The notes beneath the pieces were generated by a model. It worked only from the letters and a program-made list of their open reading frames with translations, searched no databases and had not been told where the DNA came from. The translations under genes and the position numbers were made by a program. From Chrysomallon squamiferum (taxonomy: Eukaryota; Mollusca; Gastropoda; Neomphalida; Peltospiridae), in assembly GCA_012295275.1 (NCBI GenBank), contig CM022670.1:18187698-18251697 (forward strand): DNA of 64,000 nucleotides. Reading direction: 5' to 3'. This document shows, in pieces, positions 13,201 through 24,685 of the stretch. Numbering within the stretch: position 1 is the stretch's first letter; each line of letters starts with the position of its first letter.

Positions 13201-14055
13201 TCTTGGTTAGCCTAAGGTAAGTTTAATGGCTTAACATTCAGCTTATGAAATTGACTAAAGTCACATTTTCTCTTTTCAACAACAGAAACAAAAATACAGC
13301 GAATTCTGACTACAGACTAGTCAATGATCTGCTTGATTTATTTAATATATTTAAATGATGTATGTCAATCTCATCCAGGATAATTATTATCATTTAAAAA
13401 AAGGTTTGAGAAAACTGAAGTTAAATACTTATTATTAGCATCTTTTAATTATTCAACGTACTATAGTGACAATAGTCAGAGCCATTATACATCATCTGTT
13501 TCAACATTTGTACATCAAAAATCCATTTATTATTATTATTGTTGTTGTTAGCTCACAGTATATTAATTATACTATTATTACACATATTAACTACAATAGA
13601 TTAGAGTCTGTAATTATTACATATAATTATAATACAATATTAGTAACTAACTGAGGCCAAGTACTATTACTACTAGTGCTAGTAATAGCAGTACAGAGTA
13701 CTACTTTTGTTATTATTACGTTTACTATTAGTATTACTAGTATTACTATTAGTATTAATATTACGTTTACTATTAGTATTACTAGTGTTACTATTAGTAT
13801 TAATATTATTATGTACTAAAATTAGTATTACTACTTCACCTCATCTTTTTGAAGACGTTGATCCCATGGTTTGAAAACGGTTTTGCCAGAATCATCAACA
13901 ACTTCATTCAAACACTGAACTCTATCAAAATCTATTTTCGAGTATAGACTATACTGTGCAATTCTTTCCGAATCTGGAACGTCTTCAATCCCGTTGTGAC
14001 TATGTCCACTGCAGTTGTGGCTGTGACCATGACCATCATCTCCATGTCCTGACAT
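10260..14055 (-). CDS. PITHD1: PITH domain-containing protein 1
   Basis: Six coding exons on the minus strand join in frame: 13840-14055, 12418-12461, 12091-12168, 11618-11722, 10972-11080 and 10260-10361. They encode 217 residues (human PITHD1 has 211). The N-terminus is His/Gly-rich (MSGHGDDGHGHSHNC), like the human MSHGHSHGG start, followed by YSLYSKIDFDRVQCLNE and VFKPWDQR. The PITH domain shows FVESDADEELLFNIPFTG, LKGVIIIGGQDDSHPSRMKL, MSFDDVG, EFELFPDPQG, RFNNVEHLSIYFPGNFG, TLVYYIGLRGDF and RHEVTICAYEARANLADH. The domain is known from the thioredoxin-like TXNL1, which binds the 26S proteasome. The same context is expected for PITHD1, but the sequence alone does not prove it. The ATG at 14055 is chosen because the His-rich start matches the family. 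Confidence 0.95.
11406..11584. mobile_element. Small MITE-like element in a PITHD1 intron
   Basis: A perfect 11-base terminal inverted repeat (CATGGCTGTAA at 11406-11416, TTACAGCCATG at 11574-11584) bounds a 179-base segment. The direct repeat CCAGT lies immediately outside each end (11401-11405 and 11585-11589) and is a candidate target-site duplication. The interior holds a GC-rich patch (GGAGCGGGGGCTCC) unlike its AT-rich surroundings. There is no transposase. The ends resemble hAT-type termini, but the five-base duplication is short for hAT, so the superfamily is uncertain. Confidence 0.6.
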
Positions 14056-15070
14056 TTCGTATACAGTGTCTAAGAAAAACGACTGACACTCTATAAAATA
14101 ATCTTAATTTCGTATCAGATGAAGAAATATCTACTTCGTAGACGATCTAATTTCTAACCACAAACAAAACCATGACGTTTTATAAAAAGTTACGTCCCTT
14201 GTTAATTTACTTCCGTTTGAGGCAACAATCTCTAACTGGGGTATTTCCCAAACGAAACAGAAGGCCAGTAATGAAATTAATTTTAATTCCATGTCATATT
14301 TAGTGTGCAAAGTAAATTAATATTCTAACTGATCCTAATATATGTTGTGTTTGTTTCATAGACTGTGTACAAAATAATATATATTAACAGTAACAATACA
14401 TTTGTAATTACGGTACGTGCGCGCGCGAATAAAAAAAATAACATTAGCATGATTAGGGCAACAACACCCGCATTTAAAAAAAGAAAAGCAATGTGTGTAT
14501 GATTAAATATTTTATACGTGGGGGTGTATTGTTTGTTGGTATTAGTTATGGTTTTAAAACTTGTTTGTTTGTAATCACGATGTCTGTTCTAATATAATTA
14601 TCATGTAAAAATCGATTGTTCCATCTACTCAGATAATTCGAGTATTTTCTTTTCGTTTCTTTTTCTTTCTTTCGTCGCTGTTGTTCATTTATAGTACATT
14701 ATAAATGATGTTTTGTTCAGACTGACAAATGTTGCGAGCAGAAACCATGGTTCGTGGTATGTATAAAATACGAACACACACGTACACAGATTCACACACA
14801 ATTAAATCAATAATAACCGGATCCAAGCAAATTTCATTGCCCCCATTTTATTCCTCTTTAAACCATTCATTAAAAATGTGATAAAACCAGCATCTGTTAA
14901 TTCGAAAAACCTTTCTTTTTACTGTTATAAATGTATAAACGTCACGACTAAAAAATGTCGTTAGAAAATAAAACAGGATAGCAAAAATTAAATAAAAATA
15001 ATATATTTAAATTACTTCTTTAATTCACCACAGATACAATTTAATTTGCATTGTTAATCTCTAATACTGT
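14056..15070. other. Intergenic region between PITHD1 and the ZAR1-like array
   Basis: The part next to 14055 is the 5' flank of PITHD1. From about 14705 the sequence is homologous, with clear divergence, to 17396-17710 and 20085-20400, the 3' flank of the zinc-domain genes. For example, GGTATGTATAAAATACGAAC occurs in all three. The left edge of the tandem array therefore lies near 14705. No coding ORF is supported. Confidence 0.6.
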
Positions 15071-15770
15071 TCAGTCGTCGTAATCATAATCGAATGCAAT
15101 CGGTACATTTCTTTTTTCTTTTTTCTTTCCACGGCCACATGGTAATCCTTTCTTGCAACGTTCACAAAGATCAGCTCGATGTGGTTTTTTAGGATCATTG
15201 TGTCGTTTCTCCTTTTCAGCCCAGTCGCAAATACATTCCTGCTCACCACATCGTTTGCAGACAAGAGGTTCTACACGATAAGGCAAACAGCTTGTACCAC
15301 AGTTTTTGCAGTCCTGATGAAATTTTGGCTGTAAAGTTAAAACTTAGACTGATATATTTGACTCTTAAAATCTCATTTTTAAATATTATTTTGTATTTTG
15401 TTTTATGTATATAAAACAATGGTTTAAAACTACTTTCATATTTTAACTTAATAATAAATTCATTATGGTATGAATAGTAATATTAACAGTAGTAGTAGTG
15501 ATGTTACATATACACGTACTTTCAAACTTGCATATAAATAAAGACGTACACACATGCATAAACACACGTTCATGTACACATATATTAATATAATCTCGAA
15601 ATCGTTTCACGTTATATATATAAAAAATATATTAAATGATTAAAATAAAATAATTGTAGAATACATACTGTAAGTTTTCCTAAAACTCTTGAACAGTAGA
15701 CATGTGAACTTTCCCATAGTTGTTTGCATTTTCGACAACGAAAAAATCCATAGCACGGCTTAGACGACAT
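15071..15770 (-). CDS. ZAR1-like 3CxxC zinc-binding protein, unit 1
   Basis: Two exons, 15669-15770 and 15071-15328, join at a phase 0 intron to give 119 residues. The protein is essentially the C-terminal zinc-binding domain of zygote arrest protein (ZAR1/ZAR1L). Exon a shows CYGFFRCRKCKQLWESS then VYC. Exon b shows KFHQDCKNCGTSCLPYRVE, VCKRCGEQECIC, RHNDPKKPHRADLCERCKK and GLPC. In vertebrates this domain binds 3' UTR control elements of maternal mRNAs in oocytes; that role here is inference. The long N-terminal region of vertebrate ZAR1 is absent. The C-terminus (GRGKKKEKRNVPIAFDYDYDD region) is basic then acidic and differs from unit 3. Upstream on the minus strand a donor (AAG|GTAAAT) near 15897 suggests an untranslated leader exon. 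Confidence 0.8.
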
Positions 15771-16101
15771 TCTTGATCAGTTTTTAAATATCCTTCTTTT
15801 CAGTAGATTCTGTTCGTTAATATGTCAACTGGTCAAATATTCTCGATAATTCTAAAGTTTAAAAAATTCTTAGAATCAAAAATGAAACAACAATTTACCT
15901 TAAAGGTTGTAAACGAACACGCCTTTTCTATGAAAAGTATAAAATAGCCGGTAATGAAAGTAGGTTTTTTCTTTTTCCTTTTTTTATTTACTGATGAAAT
16001 CATTTTCTATTTTCGGCGTTACGTAATACAAACATGACCATTTTACTTTAAGTTACTTTCAAAATGTAAATATTGTTTTCTAGGCTTCTTATTTCATTTA
16101 C

Positions 16102-16146
<45 letters not shown>

Positions 16147-16839
16147 AAAAAATCACTCTTTTTTATATATTATCTAACAGAACACGTGTTTTTCTAATGC
16201 TAAGGCTCACATGGGGCCCTTTTGTTTCCAGGCCGAAAGCACAAACCATTGCACCAAACAGTTTTGTTACTCATTGTTTTATTGTTCACCTATCTGATAT
16301 TCAAGGGAAATGAATATGAATGTAATACTTTTATAAAACTGCAGTGAGCTGGACAGAGTATAATTTTGCTAGAAAACTGAACTTGATGTTAATAATAATA
16401 ATAGATAGATAGATAGATAGATAGATAGACATACAGACACGACAATCGCAAAACACAAAATGAGAAAGGAGAATACAACCAAATATTTGTATTCTGACGA
16501 ACTGAGAAACAAATACATGCTGAAATAATAGACAGTATTCATGTTCATATACGTTAATGTATTGTATCTGTCACATCTGAATGTGTCACATTTGAATGTG
16601 CTTAGCAAAAAGAAAATAATTCTTTTTCCATTTTTTTTTTTTTTCTATTCGTGGGGAGGTATTTATTTTTCTTTTGTGGATTTTGTGGGTATCATCGTTT
16701 TTCTTTAATTCGAGTGTATTCCAGTTTAGGAAATGTTATATAATATACTGTAACTCTCAGGACCTTGTAATCTAATTCATATTCAATAATTTCGTGAATA
16801 TTCGTGTTACTTTTTTAAATTCGTTCTAAAGACTGCTTT

Positions 16840-17345
16840 TAAGGTCTTTTCATCATCCGAGCTGTTTCCACCATGAATCACTGGCACACGGATGTAACGA
16901 AATTAGTCACTATTTGGCTCAATACTTTGTTTATGAAACCCGTTTTCTTTTCTGTTTTTTTTTTTCTTTTGTGGAATCACTATTGTTAGTGTGTTCTGAA
17001 GACCTAGAACCAAGGGAAGCAATTCTGCCTCTTCTTGATCTGGAAGGAGAGAAATAACTCGATGGATAACTCTTTTGGTAGGAATTATTAAAGTATTTGA
17101 TACCGCAAGAATTTAATCGTTTGAAAGTTTGTTTTTAGGAATCGGAGCAAAGAATTCATGATTTGTCATACTGATTACTGGTGGAAAAGTTTCATTCACT
17201 GTTCATTTTCTGACATAGAATGTTCTTTGGCTTTCTTAAGCAAAGCTATTTTGAGGTCATATTCTTCTAAACTCATCCTGAGAGTGGTTACCTTTCTTAA
17301 ATCTCGACATGCCTTTTTTACGTCTTCTGTTAACCTCTGTTAAGA
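16840..17345 (-). pseudogene. Decayed P-ORF fragment, unit 1
   Basis: The segment aligns on the minus strand to the C-terminal two thirds of the intact P ORF at 29043-29780. It keeps the DNA of its EDEKKAYRDLRRG, ENEEVNETFPPIISM-like and ISMKNHEFFAPIPK-like regions but has stops and frameshifts. The region equivalent to residues between TYLNR and TEDEKK is missing, as in units 2 and B. The N-terminal part is absent, so it cannot make P protein. Confidence 0.75.
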
Positions 17346-17849
17346 TATTTCAATCGCCAGTGTTTTTCATTTATTGCAAATTATCCTTCCCATAATGTTG
17401 TTTTATTCATGCTGGCAAATGCTGGTTCTTGGTATGTATAAAATACGAACATACACACGTTCACAAACACACACAATTAAACCAATAAGCGGTTCCAAGC
17501 ACAATTTTACTGCTCACAGTTTATTCCTCTGTTAAACTATTCATTAATCTGATAAAACCTGCAGCTGTAAATTCCAAAAGCCTATTTTTTTACCCTGTTA
17601 TGAGTGTATAAACGTCTCGACTAAAAAACTTCGATAGTAAATAAAACAACAGCAAAAAGCTAATAAAACAAAACAATACATTTAAAATATTCCTTTATTT
17701 CACCATAGGTAGACTTTAATCTGCAGTTTTAATTTGTACTGTTAATTTGTACAGTTGTTCAATCCTGTTAATCAATAGTGACTGTAATCTGTAGTATGCT
17801 GCACTATTTAAGGCCACATGGCAATCCTTTCTTGCAACGTTCACAAAGA

Positions 17850-18453
17850 TCAGCTCGATGTGGTTTTTAGGATCATTGTGTCGTTTCTTCTTTTCAGCCC
17901 TGTCGCAAACAATTCCTGCTCACCACATCGTGTGCAGACAAGAGGTTCTACACGATAAGGCAAACAGCTTGTACCACAGTTTTTGCAGTCCTGGCGATAT
18001 TTTGCCTGTAAAGTTAAAACTTAGACTGATATATTTGACTCTTAAAATCTCATTTTTAAATATTATTTTGTATTTTGTTTTATGTATATAAAACAAATAA
18101 TGGTTTAAAACTACTTTCATATTTTAACTTAATAATAAATTCATTATGGTATGAATAGTAATATTAACAGTAGTAGTAGTGATGTTACATATACACGTAC
18201 TTTCAAACTTGCATATAAATAAAGACGTACACACATGCATAAATACACGTTCATGTACACATATATATATAATATATAATCTCGAAATCGTTTCACGTTA
18301 TACATATAAAAAATATATTAAATGATTAAAATAAAATAATTGTAGAATACATACTGTAAGTTTTCCGGAAACTCTTGAACAGTAGACATGTGAACTTTCC
18401 CATAGTTGGTTGCATTTTGAACAACGAAAAAATCCATAGCAAACGAAGGACAT
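17850..18453 (-). pseudogene. ZAR1-like zinc-binding gene, unit 2, frameshifted
   Basis: Exon a (18355-18453) is intact and encodes MSFVCYGFFRCSKCNQLWES then VYCSRVSGKLT. Exon b starts at 18005 with AKYRQDCKNCGTSC and PYRVEPLVCTRCGEQE. A one-base deletion after GEQE shifts the frame to LFATGLKRRND and a stop at 17850. A second one-base deletion in a T-run (five instead of six T near 17863) follows. The CxC and PHRADLCERC metal-binding part is therefore lost. Either both deletions are real, or they are homopolymer-type sequencing errors in a copy otherwise almost identical to unit 3. Confidence 0.8.
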
Positions 18454-18784
18454 TCTTGATCAGTTTTTAAATATCCTTCTTCTCAGTAGATTCTGTTCGT
18501 TAATATGTCAACTGGTCAAATATTCTCGATAATTCTAAAGTTTAAAAAATTCTTAGAATCAAAAATGAAACAACAATTTACCTTAAAGGTTGTAAACGAA
18601 CACGCCTTTTCTATGAAAAGTATAAAATAGCCGGTAATGAAAGTAGGTTTTTTCTTTTTCCTTTTTTTATTTACTGATGAAATCATTTTCTATTTTCGGC
18701 GTTACGTAATACAAACATGACCATTTTACTTTAAGTTACTTTCAAAATGTAAATATTGTTTTCTAGGCTTCTTATTTCATTTAC

Positions 18785-18826
<42 letters not shown>

Positions 18827-19479
18827 AAAAATCACTCTTTTTTATATATTATCTAACAGAACACGTGTTTTTCTAATGCTAAGGCTCACATGGGGCCCTT
18901 TTGTTTCCAGGCCGAAAGCACAAACCATTGCACCAAATAGTTTTGTTACTCATTGTTTTATTGTTCACCTATCTGATATTCAAGGGAAATGAATATGAAT
19001 GTAATACTTTTATAAAACTGCAGTGAGCTGGACAGAGTATAATTTTGCTAGAAAACTGAACTTGATGTTAATAATAATAATAATAGATAGATAGATAGAT
19101 AGACATACAGACACGACAATCGCAAAACACAAAATGAGAAAGGAGAATACAACCAAATATTTGTATTCTGTCGAACTGAGAAGCAAATACATGCTGAAAT
19201 AATAGACAGTATTTATGTTCATATACGTTAATGTATTGTATCTGTCACATCTGAATGTGTCACATTTGAATGTGCTTAGCAAAAAGAAAATAATTCTTTT
19301 TCCATTTTTTTTTGTTTTCTATTCGTGGGGAGGTATTTATTTTTCTTTTGTGGATTTTGTGGGTATCATCGTTTTTCTTTAATTCGAGTGTATTCCAGTT
19401 TAGGAAATGTTATATAATATACTGTAACTCTCAGGACCTTGTAATCTAATTCATATTCAATAATTTCGTGAATATTCGT

Positions 19480-20035
19480 GTTACTTTTTTAAATTCGTTC
19501 TAAAGACTGCTTTTAAGGTCTTTTCATCATCCGAGCTGTTTCCACCATGAATCACTGGCACACAGGTGTAACGAAATTAGTCACTATTTGGCTCAATACT
19601 TTGTTTATGAAACCCGTTTTTTTTTTGTTTTGTTTTTTCTGTTTTTTGTGGTATCACTATTGCTAGTGTGTTCTGAAGACCTAGAACCAAGGGAAGCAAT
19701 ACTGCCTCTTCTTGACCTGGAAGGAGAGAAATAACTCGATGGATAACTCTTTTGGTAGGAATTATTAAAATGTTTGATACCACAAGAATTTAATCGTTTG
19801 AAAGTTTGTTTTTAGGAATCGGAGCAAAGAATTCATGATTTGTCATACTGATTACTGGTGGAAAAGTTTCATTCACTGTTCATTTTCTGACATAGAATGT
19901 TCTTTGGCTTTCTTAAGCAAAGCTATTTTGAGGTCAAATTCTTCTAAACTCATCTTGAGAGTGGTTACCTTTTGTTAAATCTCGACATGCCTTTTTTATG
20001 TCTTCTGTTAACCTCTGTTAAGATATTTCAGTCGC
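19480..20035 (-). pseudogene. Decayed P-ORF fragment, unit 2
   Basis: This is nearly identical to the unit 1 fragment, with the same missing N-terminus and the same internal deletion next to the EDEKK region. It carries multiple stops in every minus frame that matches P. Retained landmarks include the reverse complements of the SFS-like Ser/Arg stretch and the C-terminal RSVDE region. Confidence 0.75.
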
Positions 20036-20502
20036 CAGTGTTTCACATTTATTGCAAATTATCCTTCCCACAATGTTGTTTTATTCATGCTGGCAAATGC
20101 TGCGAGCAGAAAGCACGGTTCTTGGTATGTATAAAATACGAACATACACACGTACACAAACACTCACACACAATTAAACCTATAAGCGGTTCCAAGCACA
20201 ATTTTACTGCTCACAGTTTATTCCTCTGTTAAACCATTCATTAACCTGATAAAACCTGCAGCTGTAAATTCCAAAAGCCTATTTTCTTACCCTGCTATGA
20301 GTGTATAAACGTCTCGACTAAAAAACTTCGATAGTAAATAAAACTGAAAAGCAAAAAGCTAATAAAACAAAACAATAAATTTAAAATATTCCTTTATTTC
20401 ACCATAGGTAGACTTTAATCTGCAGTGTTAATTTGTACTGTTAATTTGTACAGTTGTTCAGTCCTATTAATCAATAGTGACTGTGATCTGTAGTATGCTG
20501 CA

Positions 20503-21151
20503 CTATTTAAGGCAACATGGCAATCCTTTCTTGCAACGTTCACAAAGATCAGCTCGATGTGGTTTTTTAGGATCATTGTGTCGTTTCTTCTTTTCAGCCC
20601 TGTCGCAAATACATTCCTGCTCACCACATCGTGTGCAGACAAGAGGTTCTACACGATAAGGCAAACAGCTTGTACCACAGTTTTTGCAGTCCTGGCGATA
20701 TTTTGGCTGTAAAGTTAAAACTTAGACTGATATATTTGACTCTTAAAATCTCATTTTTAAATATTATTTTGTATTTTGTTTTATGTATATAAAACAAATA
20801 ATGGTTTAAAACTACTTTCATATTTTAACTTAATAATAAATTCATTATGGTATGAATAGTAATATTAACAGTAGTAGTAGTGATGTTACATATACACGTA
20901 CTTTCAAACTTGCATATAAATAAAGACGTACACACATGCATAAATACACGTTCATGTACACATATATATTAATATAATCTCGAAATCGTTTCACGTTATA
21001 CATATAAAAAATATATTAAATGATTAAAATAAAATAATTGTAGAATACATACTGTAAGTTTTCCGGAAACTCTTGAACAGTAGACATGTGAACTTTCCCA
21101 TAGTTGGTTGCATTTTGAACAACGAAAAAATCCATAGCAAACGAAGGACAT
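20503..21151 (-). CDS. ZAR1-like 3CxxC zinc-binding protein, unit 3
   Basis: Exons 21053-21151 and 20503-20706 join at a phase 0 intron and give 100 residues. Exon a encodes MSFVCYGFFRCSKCNQLWES followed by SHVYCSRVSGKLT. Exon b encodes PKYRQDCKNCGTSC, PYRVEPLVCTRCGEQECIC, RHNDPKKPHRADLCERC and ends GLPCCLK. All cysteines and the PHR-LC-RC signature of the ZAR1 domain are present. Compared with unit 1 it lacks one codon at the start (MSFVCYG against MSSKPCYG) and the 18-residue charged tail, because a TAG follows LK at 20505-20503. Splice sites are GT/AG. It is probably the functional representative of the young duplicates. Expression cannot be judged from sequence. Confidence 0.8.
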
Positions 21152-21483
21152 TCTTGATCAGTTTTTAAATATCCTTCTTCTCAGTAGATTCTGTTCGTTA
21201 ATATGTCAACTGGTCAAATATTCTCGATAATTCTAAAGTTTAAAAAATTCTTAGAATCAAAAATGAAACAACAATTTACCTTAAAGGTTGTAAACGAACA
21301 CGCCTTTTCTATGAAAAGTATAAAATAGCCGGTAATGAAAGTAGGTTTTTTCTTTTTCCTTTTTTTATTTACTGATGAAATCATTTTCTATTTTCGGCGT
21401 TACGTAATACAAACATGACCATTTTACTTTAAGTTACTTTCAAAATGTAAATATTATTTTTCTAGGCTTCTTATTTCATTTAC

Positions 21484-21525
<42 letters not shown>

Positions 21526-22313
21526 AAAAATCACTCTTTTTTATATATTATCTAACAGAACACGTGTTTTTCTAATGCTAAGGCTCACATGGGGCCCTTT
21601 TGTTTCCAGGCCGAAAGCACAAACCATTGCACCAAATAGTTTTGTTACTCATTGTTTTATTGTTCACCTATCTGATATTCAAGGGAAATGAATATGAATG
21701 TAATACTTTTATAAAACTGCAGTGAGCTGGACAGAGTATAATTTTGCTAGAAAACTGAACTTGATGTTAATAATAATAATAATAGATAGATAGATAGATA
21801 GACATACAGACACGACAATCGCAAAACACAAAATGAGAAAGGAGAATACAACCAAATATTTGTATTCTGACGAACTGAGAAGCAAATACATGCTGAAATA
21901 ATAGACAGTATTCATGTTCATATACGTTAATGTATTGTATCTGTCACATCTGAATGTGTCACATTTGAATGTGCTTAGCAAAAAGAAAATAATTCTTTTT
22001 CCATTTTTTTTTTTTTTCTATTCGTGGGGAGGTATTTATTTTTCTTTTGTGGATTTTGTGGGTATCATCGTTTTTCTTTAATTCGAGTGTATTCCAGTTT
22101 AGGAAATGTTATATAATATACTGTAACTCTCAGGACCTTGTAATCTAATTCATATTCAATAATTTCGTGAATATTCGTGTTACTTTTTTAAATTCGTTCT
22201 AAAGACTGCTTTTAAGGTCTTTTCATCAACCGAGCTGTTTCCACCATGAATCACTGGCACACGGATGTAACGAAATTAGTCACTATTTGGCTCAATACTT
22301 TGTTTATGAAACC

Positions 22314-22345
<32 letters not shown>

Positions 22346-22365
22346 GTGGAATCACTATTGTTCGT

Positions 22366-22790
22366 GTGTTCTGACATAGAAGACCTATTTTAGAACCAAG
22401 GGACCTTTCTTAAATTCTGCCCTCTTCTTAATCTGGAAGGAGAGAAATAACTCCCGATGGATAACTCTGGTTTTGGTAGGAATTATTAAAGTTAAACTAT
22501 TCATTTTGATACAGCTGTAAATTCCAAAAGCCTATTTTTTTACCCTGTTATGAGTGTATAAACGTCTCGACTAAAAAACTTCGATAGTAAATAAAACAAC
22601 AGCAAAAGCTAATAAAACAAAACAATACATTTTAAAAATTTAATCTTTAATCTGCAGTTTTAAAGTTTGTTTTTTACAGGAATCCTGTTAATCAAAGAAT
22701 CTGTAGTATGATTTGTCATGGCAATCCTTTCTTGATTCACATACTGATTACTCGATGTGGTTTTTTAAGATCAATGTGCCGTTCATCGTC
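22366..22790. other. Interleaved mosaic of two repeat registers (probable assembly artefact)
   Basis: The sequence alternates short pieces of two different parts of the array unit, each in its own correct order. One thread follows 16983-17180 (P fragment). The other follows about 17210-17880 (P end, 3' flank and exon b). For example TTTAATCTGCAGTTTTAA (thread two) is followed by AAGTTTGTTTTT (thread one), then CTGTTAATC (two), AAAGAAT (one), CTGTAGTATG (two), ATTTGTCAT (one), GGCAATCCTTTCTTG (two) and ATACTGATTACT (one). No ordinary recombination gives this pattern. A gapped consensus of mis-registered repeat reads does. Confidence 0.75.
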
Positions 22791-23353
22791 ACAATCTTCG
22801 CAGGAAAGGGGTTCTACACGATAAGGCAAACAGCTTGTACCACATTTTTTGCAATCCTGATGGTATTTTCCCTGTAAAGTTAAATGTTAGACTGACATAT
22901 TTGACTAAAAATCTCATTGTTAAATATTATTTATTATTTTGATTTAAGTATATAAAACAAATCATGTCGTAAAACTACTTTCATATTTTAACTATATAAT
23001 AAATAATTCATTATGTACGAGTAGTACTATTAATAGTAGTAGTAGTAGTAAAGTTACATTATATACCTACTTTCAAACTTACATACTAACATACATATAA
23101 ATACAGACATACATACATCAACACATACATACATATACATATATAAAAACATACATATTTCACACAGGTACACGCACACACACACACACAGTAATTTCAT
23201 CTCGAAATCACTCACTTTGTATAAAAAAATATGTATTAAATGATTAAAATAAAATAATTGCAAAATACATACTGTACACGGGACACGAGAACTTTCCCAT
23301 GTGTTTTTGCATTCTGGACAACGAAAATATCCATAGCACGTCTCAGATGACAT
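22737..23353 (-). pseudogene. ZAR1-like zinc-binding gene, unit C, truncated
   Basis: Exon a (23273-23353) encodes MSSETCYGYFRCPECKNTWE then SSRVPCT, with nine residues missing after the third cysteine region relative to unit 1. Exon b starts at 22871 with GKYHQDCKKCGTSC, PYRVEPLSCEDCDDERHIDL and KKPHR, then runs into the mosaic segment and stops at 22737. RHIDLKKPHR is closer to vertebrate ZAR1 (RHIDLRRPHR) than the young units are, so unit C is an older, separate lineage. The final LCERC cysteines are missing here. Because the break coincides with the mosaic, the gene may be whole in the real genome. Confidence 0.65.
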
Positions 23354-23567
23354 TCTTGATCAGTTTCTAAATATCCTTCTTCTCGGTAGATTCTGTTCAT
23401 TAATGTGTCAAAAAACTAAATATTCTCGACAATTCTGATTTTAAAAGTTCTCAGAAACAAAAATGAAACTACAGTTTACCTTGAAGTGTGTAAACGATAG
23501 CCTAAAACCGGAGTAGGGTTTTTTGTTGTTGTTTTTTATTTACTGATGAAATAATTTTATATTTTCG

Positions 23568-23716
23568 GCGCTTTCTTAAGCATAGCCATCTTGAGATCGA
23601 ATTCTTCTAAACTCATACTTAGAGTGTTTCCCCTTCTCAGATCTCGATGTGCCTTTTTCTCTTCTTCTGTTAACCGTCTAGGGTAAATGATGCTCTTGGA
23701 GGAAAATGGGTTAATG
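23568..23716 (-). pseudogene. P-ORF fragment, unit C
   Basis: A 149-base piece closely matches 29470-29622 of the intact P ORF. It covers residues from about YPRGLTEDEKKA through LRRGSTLSMSLEEFDLKMAM. Unlike units 1, 2 and B it retains the sequence upstream of TEDEKK (GGGTTAATG end). It stops exactly where a (TATG)n microsatellite begins at 23717, which marks a rearrangement breakpoint. Confidence 0.75.
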
Positions 23717-24158
23717 TATGTATGTATGTATGTATGTATGTATGTATGTATGTATGTATGTATGTATGTGTGTGTATTTATTTATTTATTTCAGTAAGAA
23801 TTTCTTTTTACACTGTAAAAATGATATCTCCGTTCTAGGTTTACATATGAAATAAATTAAGTTTCAAAATATTATTTTCTTTTTCATTTTTATTTTTTCG
23901 TTGTTGTTGTTTTCTACCCGAAAAGATACGGGAAGGATCGAGAATAATAATAAATATTCTTCCTGTTATTTTGACTAATTTTGTGCTTTCTTTCTTTTTG
24001 ACAGCTCCATAACGCGGTGGTCATCAGTCGCATTGTATCAAGATTATTTTTAGCGATGACGAAAAGTACTGGTCGAAGGAATCGTCTTTCATTAGATATG
24101 TGATGTTCTTGTTGTTTCTCCTACTGCTGTTGTCGTCGTTGTTGTTCTCATCAACTTC

Positions 24159-24191
<33 letters not shown>

Positions 24192-24592
24192 CGTATGTGT
24201 GTATGTATGTGTATTTATGTATGTATGTATTAAAAAATGATATATTAACATGCACATTATCATTTAAAATTAACTGATTACAACTTTTGAAAGCACGATA
24301 TCGTTTGTTTGGGACTTTTTTCCTTAAATAATGTTGATAAATCTTTAATAAGTAGCTATATTGCTAACGTTATGTATAATATAATATTTTCAATTTATAT
24401 ATATATATTCTTTTACAATGTCAAGAAATATTTTATGCCATATATGCATATGATTTAAATTTTATTATATATTTTCTCATATAAGAACCCCTAGGCAAGA
24501 TAAGAATATATTTTATATTAGTAATGTAATAATATTGTATGTTGGTGTGTGTGTATATCTATGTGAATAAATGCTATGACCAATGTCTCAGT
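23717..24592. repeat. Duplicated segment, copy 1 (pair of 34901-35850)
   Basis: The segment opens with a (TATG)n microsatellite (23717-23770) and continues as a clear homologue of 34975-35850. Shared stretches include GACGCGGTGGTCATCAGTCG (here AACGCGGTGGTCATCAGTCG), AGATTATTTTTAGCGATGAC and GGAATCGTCTTTCATTAGAT. It ends where TGTCTCAGTAAG joins ZAR1-like exon a of unit B; the other copy continues TGTCTCAATAAG into unrelated sequence. There is no coding ORF. It may be a dispersed non-autonomous element or a microsatellite-mediated insertion. Confidence 0.75.
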
Positions 24593-24685
24593 AAGCAGAC
24601 ACGCGAACTTTCCCATGTCTTGTTGCATTTTGGACGAAAATATCTATACGACGTCCTTGAACAGCTTTTAAATATCCTTCTTCTC
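24593..24685 (-). pseudogene. ZAR1-like exon a remnant, unit B
   Basis: On the minus strand this piece keeps the pattern YFRPKCNKTWESSRVCLL, matching exon a of the other units. The first CxxC has lost a cysteine and the start codon context is shortened. No matching exon b follows, because the duplicated segment at 23717-24592 replaces it. The leader sequence upstream, up to about 24800, is conserved with the other units. Confidence 0.65.

Larger units (their letters stand above)
14705..22365 (-). repeat. Tandem array of three ~2.69 kb units (ZAR1-like gene plus P fragment)
   Basis: Three head-to-tail units are seen at about 14705-17395, 17396-20084 and 20085-22365. Marker positions give the period: CTAGGCTTCTTATTTCATTT recurs near 16081, 18764 and 21465. 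Each unit, read on the minus strand, carries a P-ORF fragment, a (TAA)n tract, a leader region, zinc-domain exon a, an intron and exon b. Units 2 and 3 are nearly identical throughout. Unit 1 is nearly identical to them from about 15130 rightwards but clearly older to the left of that, including a different C-terminal coding tail. Unit 2 lacks about 17 bases (GCGAGCAGAAAGCACGG, present near 20100) at its left edge. Unit 3 ends in the interleaved segment at 22366. Confidence 0.9.
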
